From: Gordionus sp. m RMFG-2023
Taxonomy: Eukaryota; Nematomorpha; Gordioida; Chordodea; Parachordodidae
NCBI RefSeq assembly: GCF_954871325.1
Contig: NC_088775.1
Coordinates: forward strand, 68,239,561-68,303,560
Length of the DNA: 64,000 nt
Direction of reading: 5' to 3'
Positions 59,691 through 64,000 of the stretch are shown here, piece by piece. The notes beneath the pieces were generated by a model. The model was not told the DNA's origin. It saw only the letters and a program-made list of their open reading frames with translations, and searched no databases. The translations under genes were made by a program, and so were the position numbers. Every line of letters starts with the position of its first letter. Position 1 is the first letter of the stretch.

Positions 59691-62600
59691 AAAAATCATT
59701 GTTGGATTTAAACATTAATTATAATCCGAATAATAGATTAATTTTATTTTTAAATATGCCACTAAAAGGGTCAATGTTTCATTTTATTTTTTACAAATTT
59801 AATTTGAAACGAATCGCAAATGAATTTTTTCATGAAATTAATAATTTAATAAATAATTCTTTTATTTCTTATATAACGATATTTGGTGATGTATCCTGTT
59901 CCCGCTAAAATATAAGGGAGACCGAGGGGTATCTAGTCGGTATTTGTAAAAACCCAAATTGCATATTAGTAAAAAATATTGGCTAATATCGAATATCTGA
60001 CTAACTTGTCTGTCTACTAATATATTATATAAATACAATAATATTATTTTTAATAATAAAAATACATTATAAATGTTAGTATAATAAAAATTATATACAA
60101 AAAATAATAATATATATTTGGACATCTATTAGAGAAATCTTTAAACCTATGCAATATTTTTCTGCCTAAAATATTGAGTTATCCGTTTTTGAGAATCTGC
60201 TCAGGAGCGATTTTGCATCACTTTGCAGGACTACGCATAAAAATATATAATCTTTTTTTTCATTTGAATAATAAAATATCCCTTTATTTATAAGAAAAGA
60301 ATTAAGGGAACCACTAAAAAATAGAAAATTTTTTTATCCAATAAATTTTTAAAAAGTAGCATTTTTTTTATAGATATAAATATGACCTTACGTGTCATGG
60401 TTTGAAGCCTACACCCCAACAGGTCCTCATTCACAATAAAAAATAATAGTTAAATTGTTGTCATATAAAAATCAAACGAACTATTATTATGATAGAATAT
60501 TTAAGCTTTGTTTTATTAAAAATATCGGTGAAAAATTGCTAAAACAAATTTAGTCACTTTTTGAATATATAATTTTTTTTGTATAAAATCAAAATGTGTT
60601 GATAAGGAAAATGATTTTTGCCGAAAGGTTATATTTATTTTAATTATCTATTAAAAATTTAGACTACAGGCTAAATTAAATTTAAAATAAATTGAGTTAG
60701 ACTTATATTCCCTGGTTTCTCCTACATTTAGACATAACATTTAACTCGTTTATAATGTTAATGTTTTACAAGGTCTTTCTTCTTTTTATCATTTTAATTT
60801 TTGATAGTAATCTTATTCTTAAACCCTATCATTATGGTTGGAAAATCGGAAGAATTAGTCCATTCAGCTCAATCTACTCCACAGGAGTTTACCATGTAAA
60901 ACAACTAACTCCAAGGTTGAGCTATCTGTTTAAAGAAACCCCGAAACTAAGATGATATTTTCGGTTAAAAACTTGTTAATTTTTCTTAAAATCGGATAAA
61001 AATTTAGTTATTTTTCATATTACTATTCTTCGAAACAGGAATATAAGTATTCAATTATATTTAAAAAAAATTATTATATGTAAAATTAAGAGGAATAACA
61101 ACAACTCTGACAGATTATATAATATTAATAATATGAATATACACGGCGTTTTAAAATCATAATGATACTAATCTATTTATAACTCATTATCTGTTACATT
61201 AACATTAAAATGAGTCCTGTTGAACATTATAATTCATATAAAAATAATGTATTTCTTTACAATATTAAATTAAATTAATATAGTTTTATTTTTATATACA
61301 AAACACTATTAAAATGATATCATTCCAGGTGTTAATATGATAATGGAACTATCTTTGCAATATATATTAATATATTATATTTTTATTTTCATCAAAGTAT
61401 TTTCGAAAATTAAAATTATCTATAATCTATTTCTATAATATTAATGATTTATTTTGTTCTTTTAATTTTATGTATAAAAATTACATCTAAAAAAGGTACA
61501 CGAATTAATTGAAAGAAGCGTCATTTTTATAATTTAAAACAAAATTCTTTTCATAAAAATTTGTTTCAAATAAAATACATTAGAAAAACACTTAATATTA
61601 ATTATATAATATATAAATTTTCTAATATTCTTATAGGCTCTAAATTGCTATAAATATGAGATTAGTGTTACTTTAAAAAGTCCGTTTATAAAAACCAATT
61701 TTGGTATAATTAAATGGTCTTAGTCAGATCAATTATCTTTTCGATATTTAAAATAAACTTTTAAAAATGTATCATGTTTTAGATCGCATTTATATTGAGA
61801 TGTGATCCTAGACGATTCAACAGCTGATCGATTTTTAAATCTGTTTCTGAGATTAATTCTTCCCTTGCTCGTTTCTAATTTCTCCACTTTTTTTGGTAAT
61901 TTGTATCAAATAAAAGAGAATAGTAGACTAACGTTAGAGGTATTATCTATTCATTTTAGTAAATGCCTCTAAGTTTTATAAACCTTTGACAAAATCCATT
62001 CTATTTGGCCTCGGTCTCCTATTTAAGTTTTTTTAGAAAATATAATTTTATAGTTATATTTTAATAATAATAATGGTCCTACGTACCCCGGTCTGATGTG
62101 TCCATATACCTCAGCTGAAAGAGGACAAAAAATACTAATAAATTACATTATGATTTTAATTTCATATAGGTGATAGGGGAGGATTTAAACCTTCATTTGA
62201 TATATTATATAGGATGCTTATTACTTGTTAGTCTTACTCCCGATGATTAATCGAACACAAATTCATTACATTTTCACATATTTTTAAGTAGGGGAAACCG
62301 GATAAAACGATTGGTATTTTGCATTTTTACCATAATATTTTGAAACATTAACAAATCAGAACAAAATATATATTCATATATAGTCAAATTCCTCATCTAT
62401 AAAATAAAAAAAGTGCAGCTCTCTACCTATAATACTTTAGGAGCTGTGATTTATATGTGAAGTATGTCATTTTCGACATTTTACTGCATACTGAGGGTAA
62501 AGTGACTAAGCATCACTGTAAAGTAGATAAAATAAAATTGAACATAACTATATTGTTTAATTGAAGATAATATTGCAATTTTAACATCTATTCATGACTT

Positions 62601-64000
62601 TTCAGTATAAACTTACCGGAATGTAAAAAATTATATCAAAAATGGCATATTTTGAGTGTGCCCAATTTAGGCACATTATTCTTCCTCTTTCCGACTTTAA
62701 AATTTTACTTATCTTTTTATATGGTGTAGACGTTAATATTTAAAAATAATCTTTTTACAGTTTTAATCAGATGGAACATTTAACCGTTTTTCTCATAACA
62801 ACTTGAACAAATCGTTATTGCGTGACTTCTAATTAATCTATAAACTTTCGATAAATTTCATTTTATATCTATTGCTTTAAGAAACCTATATTCAAAATTT
62901 TAAATACTAAGCCTTGATACATTTTGCAAAGCGAAAAAAAACTAGAGGGCAATTTTTATAATTTTAAAACAGCGGTAAAAAACTGTTTTTTGGCAAAGTA
63001 TGTCAAACAGGGAAAGATTTCAAAAGGTGAACATAACTAAGAAATTAGATATAATAAGACATCTTCACACCAAATTTGAAGTCTTTACGTTTAAAGGTTA
63101 AGAATTTATTTCGTTAACATTGTTATCCCGTCAATCTCTTTACCCAGATCTCCTCTATAGAATTTGAATGCGCTGACATAATACAATTTAACGAGAGATA
63201 TTATCATAATATCTATTATAGGATTTCAAAGATTAGATTTAATTAATTTTAAAATAAATTGGATCAGACTCATGTGCCCCTTGGTCCGCTGAGCACAAAT
63301 CTTCCCAATGCTCTGGTTTGGCAAAATTTACAAAAACGTGGGTTTAACTGGTTGCAATCAAAATAATGATTGTTTTAAATTTAATAATAATCGAATAAAA
63401 AACTATTAGTTTACAAAATTACAACTACCAAGATACATTTAAAAAAAAAGAAGGTTAAAGTAAAATATAAGTTAAAATCGAATTTAAATATAAAAAAAAA
63501 TAAAAAAACTTTAAAAAAGTTTGGAATACTCTTACTAACATAGACAATCAAAGATTATGTCATCAAATTTATCACCGTAATCCTAACTTCCATTAGAAAC
63601 GGCATTTATATTGTTGATGAATGTTTTTAAAAATATTATATATTATATAACAATACTTTTTTTTTAAAAAAATGAATTAACAAATCATAACATAACTTGA
63701 TTAATATTTCCAGCATCGTCTTAAACTCAAAAGTGTTATTGGGATCGAATTTGACTTTCTCAACTATTTCAGAATTTTTTTGGGTCCAAACTCGTTAGCA
63801 AAACTTTTGATGTTGAAATCATTATTCATCGATATCGACTGGACTTTCAAGGTTAAAATCGGAATCTTTTTGGGACTAAATTTTTTTTTATTCATGCTAT
63901 TAATATTAGCTTGCACCTGACTTGGGAATATCTTTTACAAATTATTAAGGGTTGAGCTGGGCTTGATAAACTTTTTTATAATTATAAGATTTTGGGTTTC
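59691..64000. other. AT-rich intergenic DNA
   Basis: Nothing recognised except a fragment of the family 2 MITE near 60140-60225 and one small open frame described separately. Bases 61000-64000 show no repeat boundary or coding pattern that I can support. Confidence 0.5.
60755..60955 (+). CDS. Small open frame, possible secreted peptide (low confidence)
   Basis: A 66-codon open frame. The first 20 residues (MLMFYKVFLLFIILIFDSNL) look like a signal peptide: one lysine followed by a long hydrophobic run. The rest is basic and aromatic: KPYHYGWKIGR, ISPFSSIYSTG, LTPRLSYLFKETPKLR. The second half is noticeably less AT-rich than the flanks. There is no homologue I recognise and no cysteine pair. 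It could equally be a chance open frame or a single exon. Confidence 0.2.
   Translation: MLMFYKVFLLFIILIFDSNLILKPYHYGWKIGRISPFSSIYSTGVYHVKQLTPRLSYLFKETPKLR

Noticed and set aside
59699-60125. Overlapping small open frames on both strands
   Set aside because: Composition follows the AT-rich background (N, I, F, K) and no conserved motif is visible.
1-64000. tRNA or rRNA genes
   Set aside because: Scanning by eye for A-box and B-box patterns and for rRNA-like conserved stretches found none; a covariance-model search could still find a diverged one.

Overview
The window is AT-rich animal DNA. Small conserved exons are separated by introns from 43 nt to more than 11 kb, and both introns and intergenic DNA are packed with DNA-transposon copies. 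The organism is an invertebrate, probably an arthropod; this is inferred from the repeat content and from one fairly divergent conserved gene, and no species call is possible. There is one 200-base assembly gap at 50357-50556.

Only one host gene can be named with confidence. SF3B1, the U2 snRNP SF3b HEAT-repeat subunit, runs on the minus strand from its start codon at 31866 down to 262 and continues beyond the left edge. Eighteen consecutive coding exons were placed by hand. Their phases agree throughout and give 922 codons, ending where human SF3B1 is at about residue 906. The part present covers the N-terminal threonine-proline-rich, U2AF-ligand region and the HEAT repeats that include the human mutation-hotspot positions.

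The most unusual host feature is that the fifth coding exon exists three times: 30731-30804 (A), 30635-30708 (B) and 19132-19205 (C). All are 74 nt, with identical entry and exit phases. Joining C after A or B would shift the frame, so C and A/B behave as mutually exclusive exons. A and B are only 22 nt apart, and those 22 nt are open in the right frame, so A and B can also be read as a single 170-nt exon. A truncated copy of exon 4 lies beside C.

Layout, left to right: 1-8518, SF3B1 exons 18 to 7 with short introns; 8519-19131, exon 6 and two large introns with nested hAT-type elements; 19132-19315, exon 5C and the exon 4 remnant; 19840-28414, a DNA transposon with an open 763-codon transposase element (20198-25000) inserted in an older relative whose transposase is frameshifted; 28716-30000, a decayed hAT; 30635-31866, the 5' exons of SF3B1; 32150-35168, a hAT-type element holding another hAT; 36290-41400, more repeats and a fossil Gypsy retroelement; 41400-48950, G-rich repeats, a 640-base tandem pair and a fold-back-like repeat; 48972-50356, a 1.36-kb pentanucleotide array, a CA run and the gap; 51592-54706, a hAT with another hAT inside; 54707-64000, mostly featureless AT-rich DNA. 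Upstream of SF3B1 there is no second gene I can support.
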